Below the pieces are notes generated by a model, which was given only the letters and a program-made list of their open reading frames with translations, was not told the DNA's origin and ran no database searches. A stretch of DNA of 64,000 nt from Chaetorhynchus papuensis (lineage: Eukaryota; Chordata; Aves; Passeriformes; Rhipiduridae): the NCBI GenBank assembly GCA_013396525.1, contig VWYX01000013.1, positions 591,888 to 655,887 on the forward strand, given 5' to 3'. A program made the position numbers and the translations under genes. Each line of letters starts with the position of its first letter. Position 1 is the first letter of the stretch. Below, one piece after another: positions 34,930 through 47,085 of the stretch.

Positions 34930-35785
34930 CCTTTTTTAAAATATAAGAATCTAAATTCTTAAACTGAAGTTCAGTAACCCCCTTGCTTCCACAAGGGAGA
35001 TTACTTTGCAACTCACACTCTGCAGGATGTTCCATCACTCAGTTTTCACATCAGAAATCCCTGCAAATCATGCTAGGCTACTAATAGTTGGCCTATTGTC
35101 AAAGACGAACAATTCATGTCCTTTATCTTCTGATGTGACAGCCTTTTGAATCTTTTGAATGCTGTCTTCTGCATTTATCTCTGAAAACAGTCTTTATGAT
35201 CTCTCCTCTGCAACAAGGGCAGCTGAGATTCAAACTCTTATAGTTAATTCCTTTGCGCTGTTTTCCATAAGGACGAGTGGTAGGATCTGTCTGAAGCTTT
35301 TACCTAAAGAGAATTCTGACTTTCATGTACTGAAGGAAGTTAGCTTACCTCTATTCTTCCTTAAACTTCACACTTTGTCTCTGGAAACAAATCTCCAAAA
35401 ATTAGATATTTTAATGAGGACATGACCTTACAAGAACAGTCTGTTTTTCATCGGAAGCTGAAAGACTCAAGGAACTGCCAGTGCCCTCTCAAAGATGTCT
35501 GGTGTGCAAGGGAACATCATCACTAACTTGCTTTTTCTTATGAAAGGTCCACTTGGCTGTAATTCAAGAAGAAACAGAGGCTTTCCCCTGCACTTCCTCA
35601 TATTTAACATTTGCCATACAACCACCTGGAGCCCCTTTCACACTTCTGCTAGATATTATGCACTTCCTGAATTGTCTCAAAATTTTACAGGCTTTGAGAA
35701 GTCCATGTCTGAGTCTTTACTTGAGTCTGTAAAGAATTCTTCTAGTTCTTTGCAAGGGGTTCTACTTGCAATTCTTATTGTGTAA
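34930..35785 (+). pseudogene. DIRS-like tyrosine recombinase pseudogene
   Basis: Remnant of the tyrosine recombinase (YR) that DIRS-class retrotransposons use, instead of a DDE integrase, to insert circular cDNA. The plus strand encodes LSLKTVFMIS (35,175-35,204). After a frameshift comes SSATRAAEIQTL (35,204-35,239), together the family's box I, 'LSLKTxFLLAxxSAxRxxELxAL'; the catalytic Arg codon would be 35,216-35,218. Next come GRICLKLLPKENSDFH and VLKEVSLPLFF, matching the 'LrPdpxFxPKv' strand region. The HxxR box is degraded: 'GCNSRRNRG' stands where 'GvkAHSTRg' is expected. The C-terminal box reads NICHTTTWSPFHTSARYYALPE over 35,594-35,668, equivalent to 'ICxAATWsSxHTFxRHY', so the Tyr nucleophile position is kept (about 35,654-35,659). 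Reading needs at least one frameshift and crosses stops (e.g. at 35,423-35,425), so it is inactive. The final stop is at 35,783. Family assignment is by eye. Confidence 0.8.
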
Positions 35786-35860
35786 ATATAAAAATAATAG
35801 TTTCTCACCTGAACTGTTATTTTTTAAGATGTTTGTATATATACCCAAAGCTCTCTCACA
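35786..35860 (+). mobile_element. Possible DIRS-like right terminal region
   Basis: Immediately after the recombinase stop, 'tctcacctgaactgttattttttaagatgtttgtatatatac' resembles the 'acctgtaactgttgttcttcgagatgtgttg' right-end sequence that I recall from reptilian DIRS elements. DIRS elements carry inverted terminal repeats; I did not find a convincing complement upstream, so the left end seems lost. Confidence 0.35.
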
Positions 35861-37983
35861 GCACTGTTCATTTCAAAACCTTACATAACTTCTTAGATAC
35901 ATCCTTTTAGAGAAACAGAGAATTGGAAATATGGCCTGCCTCTTTTATTACTATGTGGATAGAAGATGGCATGAGCAAGTGTCTTAATGGAAATTGCTAA
36001 ATTTAAAACAATGCTGGTAATTGTGTGGGTATTCAACTGGTAATTGTAGTGTGAGCTAAGGTATATTAAGTAAAGATTGCAGCATGATCTTTCTTCATAT
36101 CCTATTGATTACCCTTTTGTGCCAATGCTATACAGTTGTTGATAAGATTATGTGCCTTCTTTAACAAAAGAAGATAATGTACTCTTAATCCACTTCCAAT
36201 AAAGGTATTGATAAAATCCTGTCACCTCTTTTGTAGCCAGATACAAGCATAGGTACTTCCCTTGGAGTAGCAGAATTTGCTTAGATCTGCATCTTGCCAT
36301 AGCATAGATCATTTTGCAGTCTCCAAATTTCCAGAGCAAAGTTCTTTCCCTACCAACAGTTCTCAAAGCAGGTGAATATATTTTATCTATTGTATATTAA
36401 TGTTTATTCTGATCTGTAGCTCAGATTTAAACTTCAAGTGAAGTACTGAATTAGCTCCATGGTTCATAATCCAAGAGTCTACTTCTGACTCTTATTTCCA
36501 GTATCAGATACTTCAAAGTATTTTGTAATACACATTCAAAGTAATGTGTAAGTCTGCCAAGTTTGCCAGTTAATCTCAGATACAAATTTCTGTCAAATTC
36601 CAATTCATAGTAGTTGGTAGTAGTAGTAGTTATGTGGGGATTTTTTGTTATTTCTTTGGTTTTGTTTTGTGTTCTTTGTAAAGAATGGCAAAGTTTTTTT
36701 TTTTTGCTTTTCCAGAGAAACAGATACTTGAGCTTACAGTCAGTGGACAGAGGGACCAGTCACAACGGGAGGGTATTGTCACTGCCTGATTCAGTACAGA
36801 CCCCATTGCACTTCACTGATTAGTGTAGAAGTAAATGAAGAGTTGTTTAGTGATGTAGAAGTCAGGTCTAATTCCTTCGTTAACATCAAGTCAGTGAGAA
36901 TGCCTCTAAAGGAATTAAATTTTCCCTTATTTCTATCCTGGACCCTTATATTTTGTGTTGCCTAGGCAGGATACGATGAACAGATTGGTACAATATGAGA
37001 ACGTAACACACCATAGACGTTATTCTTAGCTCTCATCTTCTTTTTATAGAGCTCTTCTAAAATGTTCCATGGCTATTAATATCACAGGTCAATAATAGTA
37101 CATGTCAGAAAGCCTGATGGTTGTAAATATTACAATTAAACAGTACTCTGTGTATAACCAAGTCTAACAGTTTAAAGAGCTGAGAAACACATTGTAAGAA
37201 AGCAGATTTGCCATACTACTTCAGAGCATTAGTCTATGTTAAGAAATGGTATATGCTTCTAGTTGTAAAGGCCAATATATTATTATTCTTTGTACATCAC
37301 AAAGATGGCTTTTTCCAGTGCTTAATTTAATTCCATTGACAGAATTAGGATTTCTCCTTTATTCGAGAAAACACCCTTAACCTGGGCGGTATGTTTAGTA
37401 TTTGCTTGTCATGTGGCTGATTTATATTTTTTAGAGAAATGGTGCTTTTCAGTTCCCAAGATTTTATATGTCAAAATACAAATTCATTAGATTTCAATTG
37501 AATTGTATCTCTTATAAATACAAAGTAAAGCACGTAGTGTTACTTGGTGCCATGTTTTGTTTCTACAAAGGAGGTATAAGTAGGATATTGAAACCTAGAA
37601 AGTGCTGATTTTTACGTTAGTGGTTACTACTTCATTCTTCATGAAAGTGTGTCAGATGGTGAATTCATTGAAATTGGAGGAGAAAATGTTAGTAATATAA
37701 ATTACTATCCATTATTTGCAGGAATTATAAAGATAGCTAAATTAGTACTTCAAAACAGTTTTCGCAGATGTCTTCCAAATCTGAAATAACCCACGGCTAC
37801 ATATTACAGACACATAACAGTTTGTTTTTAGAGGTGCACTTCAGTAGGGGGTCAAATTTTAGTTTATAAGTCTAAGCTTTAAGTTTCTGTGCTTGTTTGT
37901 GTAGGCTTCATAGATGTGGATTTCCACTCACAAAATTGAAATCTTGGAACTTGTAATGATTGTGTTCTTTCTGCTTGTGGTTT

Positions 37984-38001
37984 TGTGTGTGTGTGTGTGT
38001 T
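37984..38001. repeat. (TG)n microsatellite
   Basis: Nine uninterrupted TG dinucleotide units. Confidence 0.9.
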
Positions 38002-39293
38002 ATTTTATTTGTTTGTTTATGGGCATACATATTTTTATGTAATTTCTCCACACTATGTGTGTTAGAAGCTACATGATAAATCTGAAAAATTGTATTACAT
38101 TATTTTTTTTTAGGCTATTCTTCTCACATATACTAAAACTGAATTACAAACTTCCCTCTGAATTGCCAAAAGTGATGACCTTGCTTTAATATGTTCATTG
38201 CTAAGTATCCCTACAAATTCTTATTTGCTACTGACTCAAATCTGGTCAAGAATAACACCTCTGCTGGTGTCAGAAGTCATACATGGATTATCAAAAATAT
38301 GCGGAAGTGCTAAAATTATGTTTCCTCACCATGTTACTGTTTTCATTCAAAGATTGTAAAACTTTTTTTCTCATGGTTTACATGCAAAGAGCAAAAATTC
38401 CTTTAATATTTAAACTTTTGACATTACTGTGCTTTCACTGGGAAAATATATAAAGCCTTTTGCATATATCTGTTCATTTTCTTGGTGATGATAAATAGCT
38501 TCTGTATGACTTGACAGCTTGGGTATTCCCTCCTGAGTTAAGTTCAGGCCATTTGTTGAGTAGCAAGGGGAAACTCATATGACAGATGCTTACACTGGCA
38601 AGCCTAGAAAAGTTCTAACAGCACTGTAGTTGCTCTTCAGGAATTATTCCTCTGTTAACAAAGGTCCATCTCCCCCAGACAGTTTAAAGCATATTAGTTC
38701 AGAAGTTATTTTTAGATAAGGTGTAATACAAAAGCTGTCCAAACCGGCTTGCATTTTAAAATATTTCTGTGTAAGTATTTTGAACTTTTACAGATTTATG
38801 TATTTTCAAAAGTAATACTGTACTTTTATGACATCCATTCAAAAATGCAATTTAATAAAGCATAAGCCTGGACTACATGACTTACAAATACAAACTTGTA
38901 CACACTTCTGGTACTGCACATAGATTCAGGAATTTATTTAAAAGAAAAAATTTCAAAGACCTCATCTAAAATAATCTGTAAAAATAATCTTTTTCTGAAC
39001 TATCTCCAAAAATAAATATATATGCTAAGCAACATTAAAAGGTTTTCAGTAGAAAATAAAAGTATTCTTGACTTTTAAAGTGGCCTTTAAAAGTTTGACA
39101 GTATTGTCCATATCAAATACTGCTTCTCTATTAAAATGAAAATGTAAACATTAATAAAAAAGGTGTCGGAAAAAAGCACCAAATCCTTACATGCTTATTT
39201 TCACAGGAATAGAAAAGCATTTACATAATGCTTTTCATTCCCATTCTCACACAACTGAATGGCAAAGCTAATAAATGTCCTTTCCCTGTATGG

Positions 39294-39336
39294 ACTCATA
39301 ATCATAATCAATCATAAACACTCATAATCATAATAA
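39294..39336. repeat. Degenerate (CATAAT)n / ACTCATAATCATAA array
   Basis: actcataatcataatca is followed by atcataaac and a second actcataatcataataa. The copies are imperfect, of slippage type. Confidence 0.75.
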
Positions 39337-39682
39337 TTCGCTGAAACTGAATTCCTGTATTTAAAGCTGTGGCACTCCCTGACTCCATTATTGACATGCT
39401 GGACTCTAGATTGCATTTTTGTACTAGAAACTACCTGGTAAAAGAACAGGCTGTGTAAGTGCCTACACCGCTGAGGAAAACTAAAGCTTTGAAATGAGGT
39501 GGCCTAGGTCAGATGAGTACTTTGTGAAATACCAGAGAGCAAAAAGGTTCAGTGAGGGAAGGAACAAAGCCATAAGGAAATGAAGTTTGCTCATATAAAT
39601 GCACAATACCTACCTCTAAGTAAAACTTTAAGTCCAGAACATCAGTGTTGATTTTAAACAGTCTGAAACTGTATTCTTATTT

Positions 39683-39800
39683 CATTTATTTTTTAATTTA
39701 TTTATTTATTTTACACACACACATACACACACACACATATATATACTATATGTATGTATATATATGCTATATGTGTATTTATATAGATGCAGATATATAT
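39683..39800. repeat. Compound microsatellite (TTTA)n-(CA)n-(TA)n
   Basis: T/A-rich tetranucleotide runs pass into an interrupted (CA)n tract (about 39,713-39,737) and then into (TA)n with tgta interruptions. The 94-codon ORF across it encodes low-complexity His/Thr/Tyr/Ile peptide and is not a gene. Confidence 0.9.
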
Positions 39801-40726
39801 AAAATTTATTCTGAGCTAGAGGAACTGCTACTGATACATTACATATATTGTAGCCTGCTCCCTTCACCGGTACCTAGAAGCTCATCTGTTCTGTGCTCAT
39901 GTGCTCAGTTTCTGGCAGTGTTCATCTAGCACAAATGAAAAAGCTGCTGCATAATTTTTTCCCCTATGAATTGATGACATCTTTCTCAGCAGCAGGAAAT
40001 ATCTGTCCCAAAGTTTTCAGTGAATAGACAGATTGCATATGCATTTTTCCGTTCCGTAGGACCAGCCTGTCCCCTCGTATTTCACTCTGAATCTTGTTTG
40101 GGGCACAAAGAAAACAGGACAAAGAAAAAGAGTTCATCTTTTCCATGCCATATACCCACTGCTCAGGAAAATATAAAGAGATAATTCTTTCATCCTAAAT
40201 TTTCTCTGTTCTATAATGATCTATTAATTTACTCCAAATATTCTGTTTGGTTCTATCATTGTTTGGTTTTGGCAGTGGGAGAGGGAGTGAAATAAGGTCT
40301 TTCTTCAGTAGCTTCCGATAACTTGTTAAGGCCCCAGCATTTTGTCCTTTTTCCTGTCTCATTCACTATCCCTCTTCTGTGCCACCTTTTTTTTTTCATT
40401 GTTTACCTTTAGTTCTTTGTCTGGGAAGAGTCATAGAAGCAGAAAGAGGTGGTATTTTTATCAACATGCTTTAAGAGCAATTTTGACAAACTTCAGAACT
40501 GATGAGGTTGAAGTTTGCTGTCCTGAAATACAGGGCATTCGTATCCATACAGCAGAAACCTGTTGCAAAGACTGAGTTGTATAGAAAGTGTCTAAAGAAC
40601 TAAAATTTAGTCATATGTGTTCTTTTCTTGCTATTTTACTTAAAGATATTTCCTTCAAATAACACAGAGAGTTTCTGCTGTTGCTGCTTTCAGACATAAA
40701 CATTCAGATAAAAGGCAACATGGATC

Positions 40727-40746
40727 ATTGCCAACAAGTTGGCAAT
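40727..40746. repeat. Palindrome with 9-bp arms
   Basis: attgccaac / gttggcaat with AA between the arms. The half-site ttggcaat is close to an NFI-type (TTGGC) site, so a binding site is conceivable; this is inference only. Confidence 0.75.
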
Positions 40747-43700
40747 CCTTATGTCTGACTAAAGCCAAAAGCCCTGCTCTGAAGCATTTTGGATAAAGAG
40801 TTTAAGGCTTTTCTTAAAAAGAATGTGAGACTAAAGGTTTGCTTGTCATTTGAATGAGAAGGTTTCTGTAGCTCAGTAAATCATTTGGTTATACTTCTTC
40901 CCTTTCACCCTATTACTCCCCAGTCACATAGGTGAAAACTGAATTTAAGAATTTTGGAATTTTGTAATCCTGCAGGTGGTGTGGTACACAGGATATAAAA
41001 AGGGAAAAAAACAGTGATTTTACTACAGGGATTTCTACCTCAGTAGCAAGAGTTGCAGCCAAATAATTGTATTTCATTTAACACAGTTTGGCAGAATTGT
41101 GCCTTCCTGCTGTGGAGAGACCTAGATCTGAGTTGGTGAGAGGTCTGAACTGGTTCTCCAAATTACAGAGAAACTTTGTCTCCAGATGAGTATTAGTGAC
41201 ATAATTTGCAGTGCATTAGGAGGAAGCTCCTTTGCAGCTTTTTATACAGACCTAACTTGTCAATTAATGGTCTTCCAAATTATCTTGAGAGAGAACCCTT
41301 CAGAGATGAAGACAAGCTGCAATTCAGTTTATTGTGGAAGCACATAAAAATCATCACTTTTTTTTCAGCAGATTTTTACCCCAGGGCTGAGTCTTTTTCT
41401 TCATTATGAGTCAATGGACATAGCTTTACATCATGTATTTTAACAGAAGTTTTTGTGGGTTTTTTTTCCTAGCCAGTTTCATGCATATGCATTCTCAAAA
41501 ATCAAACCAGTTTGCTCTGACACCAAGCATGAAAGATGGGAAAATCAAAACCATCTCACTACAAACTAAAAGAAAATCCAGGCTAGATCAAATAGAGCAA
41601 AACATCTGTTGGACTTTATTTTGATTTCAGTATTCGTTCCAAAGAAAAAGATAAGAGAAATGCCTCACTGAGGACACTTGCACAGCTCCTAGACTTTTCT
41701 GGTGCTAGGAGTTTATTGCAGAAAATTACTCTCAAATCCCTAAATTTAGAAGTGAAAGCTGAAAAGAATGTTTTTCTTCTCAAAGTTTAGTATTCTTCCT
41801 ATACGTGGAAACAAGCTGACTGGCTTTGCTTTCTCATTTACAAGTTTCCCCTTCAGTCTTGCATGTTGCAGCAACATCATACAGGAGTGTGGATCTTGGT
41901 GCTGTTGTGTGCGTGTGTGTACATTTTGTGCATCTCCACACACTGCTGCACATAGATCTTCACAGCAAGGGAAATGTGCTCTGTGTAGGCAAATTCTGTT
42001 ACTTCTGCGAAACCATATTTTCTATCTTCAGACTAAGGAAGTGTTGGCACTTGCACAGGGCAGCAGTTGTGATATGGAGGTTCTTTAGAAAGGGTGGTTT
42101 TCTCAAGCAGTAGAATTGTTCTTCAAATCACTATTACAATGAAATTGATAAAATATCAAATGAAATGAAGTCTTGATAGAAGGGAAAGAAGGCTACCTCA
42201 TATGGAAGCTCAGAGGTAATGTGGATCCCTGGCCTTTTACGAAATATCATATCCATGAGCCTTCTATATCTCAGAGACTTCAGAGAAAAAAATTAACTGA
42301 ATGCTCATGGGGTATTTTGAACCACCAAGAATTGAACAGTAGAAATCCGCCTTTCACTGTTTCCAAAAGTCATTCACTAGTTCTGACCTGGTTTAGTTTT
42401 GATAGTTTAGCGTCTCATGGGCAGCCGTGCTTCTTCCCTGGAGTTTAATTTTGCTTGACAAGTTGGGATCTTAATATTTGTTAATTAACAGTTCATTCTC
42501 TCATCAAAACTGCTGAGCTCACAGATGAGTGGCTAGTATGTCCCTCAAGTTGTGCCATACATAATTGTTGCACCTGTTACAGTGTTTTGGGGACTGCAAG
42601 TCCATGGAATTTAGTTCATTCTGAAGCCCAATATATTAGTGCTTTATTTTTTTTCTCTGCTTAATAAATCCTTAGCATCAGTGTGCTGTAAGTCATTCCT
42701 CTGCATCTCAGTTGTATAGGCCAGTATCAATTCTCTGACAGAACTGAATTTTCATATGGGTAAAGAAGTCTATTGTCTATTATTTAATTAGAGTAGTGTT
42801 GTAATTCAACAATTCTTGTTATTAAAATCTTCGATGAATTTGAAGACATCCTTCATTTATTAATGCCATGTTCCTCAATCTAATTGATACCTTTCCATAG
42901 ATACTGAAAAAAATATTTATTCTTTTTACATGATTGTGTGTGCAAGATTTCTGATTATTTTCAGTTGTAAAAATGTAGTTACAGGAATATAGTTATAACA
43001 TCTTAAGTTATGCAATAACATTTTCTTTCTGACCATACAAAGTAAATATTATAAATGAATGAAGCCCTAGTTGAATTTGCAAAGGAGACATGTTAGAATA
43101 TGTAGAAGGAATAAATGAAAACTCTCAAGCTGATTTTAATGGCAGCTTATAATGTAATTAACTATCAAGCAGTACAGTATAGAATCCACCTGTTTTAATT
43201 GCCAGGTTTTTAACTAACTCCATTTACAAGCATCTTGAGATAGCAAAAAAAAATCAAAATTCTTATGAGAAAAGAGTTAACTTTTTTTGATTCATGCTGA
43301 TTTATGGCACAGGTCTGGGGTTTTTCTATGTACCACTTTTTTTGCTTGCAGAATGATGCCTCCATCTTTGATCTGACACACTTTGTAGATGGGTATACCT
43401 ATAGGAGCTCACCTTGCTCATTATTGTGGAAGAAACACATTCTACCGTTCAGTTGTCTGATACAGCTAAGAAAAGGGTGGGAACAAATTCGTACACATTA
43501 GCAGAAAGACCAATAGTCTCAAAAAATGAAGCAAAAGACTATATATAAGGTTAGAAGTTACTCTTAATGCTTATGGCTGCCATCCCTATTCACTATCACT
43601 GCAATCAAAGTTATCAGACAGAGTGAGATGCATATAAGTAAATTTGAGAAGTGATTCAGAATTTGTGACTCACAAAGTGTTTCTAAAAAATAAACCACAG

Positions 43701-45459
43701 TAAAAGTAAGAAGACATGATACCAGCGTCTCTGAGATTCACAAAAGGTGCATGAAGTACTGAACCAGCTGTCCTTTAAAAAACAAAAAATTCTTAAGGTT
43801 TTTTTTTTAGTAGATTTTTCATTGAAAACCAAATTCTTGAAACTGCAGGCAATAGGATGCCTTAGGCAGCCAAGCATATCAAAATATGGTGCATGGAGTG
43901 ACTTTTAGTACTCCTGCTATTTAAAGTCCTATTTTCTTGAGCTTATTAGCTACTAGTGATCCCTAAGGAAAAATACAATTAAAACTTAATCATACCAAAA
44001 GCTGAGGTTCTTCTGATTCAGCGAACTTGTAATCTTGTATATTTAGTAGTTTACTTGTAAATGTCTTGGTACTGAGAATGTAAGATGTATCAATTAGCTT
44101 CCGTTTGCAATAATGCTGCTCCTCCAAATTCAGATGGCAGATTTTGTGTGTGCTAGGAGATGCTAAGGAATTCTGACTGGCAACATTATTTATTTATTTT
44201 TTTGCATCAGAGCAGAACCTTATTCCCTTTAACAATCTTATTATATAACCTCCCCATACCCAGTCCTGTTCTCCACAGAAGATTCAGACAGTTAAGAAAA
44301 GTTAAGTGTGAAGAATACAAACAACTTTAAAAGACAGTCTGTGCACACAGTTGTGAAACTATATTTTGTGGCTATTCTTTTTCCCAGCTGAAAACTAAGT
44401 GAAAATAATTTGAAACAGATCTTTTCAAAGTTTTAATATCTGTGTGCAATCCAATGGAGCAAAGAATGTTTGTTTTATGGAAAATAGGCCTTTCATTTAA
44501 AAATATGAAAGTCAAATATTTCTAATGAGAAAAAAATCATAGTTCAGTCAGTTCAATGTGAGTACTTTTGCTAATGTTTTTTATACTGTTTTTACTAAGA
44601 AAGTTTTTGCAGTAAAGTGTTTCACATGTGTCTTCTGGATTATGACTGAACTGTAGAATGGACACAAATATACAAAAAGAACTTTGCAATGTTATTGCAT
44701 TGTGACACAGGACACAAATACCCTTTTCATAGCTTGACTTGTTTTCAACTTGTGTCAAAGCCTACTTCTTCTATTGCTTTGATAACACAGTAGATTAAAA
44801 AATAAAAAACATACAATTAAAACACTGTGTTTCAGTTCCCAGGTGAGATTCAGAAAAGTAATGGGACCAGTTACACTATTTTAATCTGAATCTTTGAACT
44901 TCTGAGTAATTGTGTTAGATTATCTACTTGTTATTTATGACTGCTTAAATTAAGAAAAGAAGAAATTTACAGAATTTACAAGGTATTTCACTTACTGTGA
45001 AAAGTTCTTGTTTCAAAGACACTTTTTTTTACATACCTCACAACTTTTTGACTAACTGGAATAGGAATATATTTGAGGTCTCAATTTACTTTCTTCATGA
45101 TTTTTCCTTAAATTCTGGTCTGTTGATTTCACACTACTTGGGTTTCTGTGTTTAGTCTCAGTAGTGAACAAGCATAAACAACCATATTCAGAATCAAATC
45201 AGCTGTTTTACAAAGATGTTTTTTGAGAAAAAATTATGACAGTCTCTGTTTTCAAGATACAAAAGATCCACGCCTTTTAACAAGACCCAAATTCCAGGAG
45301 CAGAGTTTGATTTTGTTCAAGGGAGCTGTTAGCTTTTTAAAAACTAAAATTTTCAAAACAGTTAAGTAAAATAGTAGTTCAAAGGAAAAAAACACTTTTT
45401 TTCATCATGGGAGTTTAGAATAGCATCCCTAGTAGCCACTCTCTAGGAAGAAATACAAT

Positions 45460-45484
45460 TAAAAGACTCAGAGAGAGTCTTTTA
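45460..45484. repeat. Inverted repeat with 10-bp arms
   Basis: taaaagactc (45,460-45,469) and gagtctttta (45,475-45,484) are exact complements around a 5-nt spacer. Confidence 0.8.
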
Positions 45485-47055
45485 CCTTTGGTAATTTTAA
45501 TCAGTGATACATTTCCATAAACACATTTTTTCTGTAAACAATTTGCAAGGGAATGTATTTCATGCTGTTTTAACATGCTGAGACCAACTTTATTCTGATA
45601 CATGCAGGTCTTTTAAAACAACTGAAATAGGACCCATTCTGTGCTTGCTGGAGGGCACCATGTCACAAAGATTATAAAACTATAAACTGCATTCTCCCTA
45701 TGACTAGCCTTGAGACATCTAAAATTAGTTATTATTAGACAGTTTGCAAATAACCCTTTCAAATCTTTCATCTCATTAAAGCTGTACATGGTTGGTTACC
45801 AGACAAGCTGTACCAGACAGTTTATCCTATCTTAAACAACTTTCTGAATTTTTCCACTGGTATGACAACACTGTTCTTGTAACCAGTTTGAAATTTAAAT
45901 TTAAAACAGTTTTGCTATGCTGTGTGTGGTCTAGTCTTAAACTTCATGTGTATGATCACAGAGGTCAGAATTGTTCTGATATGCATGAAAATTTGGTTTT
46001 CCCAACCTAATCAATAGGCATATTCTTCTCAGTTAAAAGAGAGTGGTAGGAATGTTCTTATCTATAGAAAGTTCCTTCTGTCAAGATTTATCTGGTCTTC
46101 ATCAGAGATATTCACAGCTGTTCATCAAGGTGTTTATTAACACTGTTTTCTTGCATAGCCTTTTTATAAATGAGAAAACAGGAAGAATTTTAAAAATCAG
46201 GGGGAAGGTGTCATTCAAGAAAGTGTGTCTGTACGGAGAATTTCAGCTCTAGCAATGGTAGAAAGTTCTTTTGGATGGGAATGAAATTGCCAGTTCCTTT
46301 CAGCATTTAGATCTTCAACTCTGTATCCAAAATAATGGTTCTGCAATTTCTGTTAAGTGATACACCTCCTAAAATAGTATCTACTTTCACAAATTGATAA
46401 ATAGTTAATTTTGTATTGTTGTTCTAGCAACTGTGCCTGCTTTTCTATAATCTTTGATTAAATCCTAAAGCACTGCTTTATCCTAACAAGTCTCATGTAG
46501 GTTGTACACAGGCACCTAGAAACAATCTGTACCTCCTTGACTTACAGGCAAATAAAGAGAGCAGGAAGTGAGACTAAGTTGCTAAAACAATCTGGTGATA
46601 TGTCAGAACAATCCAGTTTCATAATGGTATGAGCATTTTCCTATTCTCTGTGTATCACACAGGCATCACAAAAGAGAGAAATCCAGACACCACTATTAAC
46701 AGATAAATTAATTGATAGCCCAGAGTGCACAGAGCAGCAGTTTCCTTTCCATAAGGAAAACCCCCAGGCCTCCCTATGAGGAATATTATTTCCTGGGAAA
46801 TGTGCTAATGATTGTCACTGATTGCTCATCTACCAGGAAGTTTCCACTGCTCTTCTTGCTTAAAGGCAGTTTACCAGTGTTATATCTTTCTTGCCTGTCT
46901 CCTCTTTGTACTGGAATTAAGTATCCCTTGACCTCTAATTACAAGAATTTGCATCCCTTAATTTTCTTGTACTTTCTTTTTGGCATGAATTATTTTTAGG
47001 TTGTGGAGGTATTCTGTTGGTGATAATGTCTCGCTGTTGTTCTGGCTTCCACCAG

Positions 47056-47085
47056 ACTAAACTAAACTACACTAAACTACACTAC
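47056..47085. repeat. Short tandem array (ACTAA/ACTAC)n
   Basis: Five-base units actaa, actaa, actac repeated over 30 bp. Confidence 0.85.

Noticed and set aside
39645..39929. 94-codon ORF
   Set aside because: It encodes low-complexity peptide from the compound microsatellite.
43352..43474. Exon-like segment after a strong acceptor (NDASIFDLTHFVDG)
   Set aside because: No convincing donor and no recognisable protein; likely chance acceptor.
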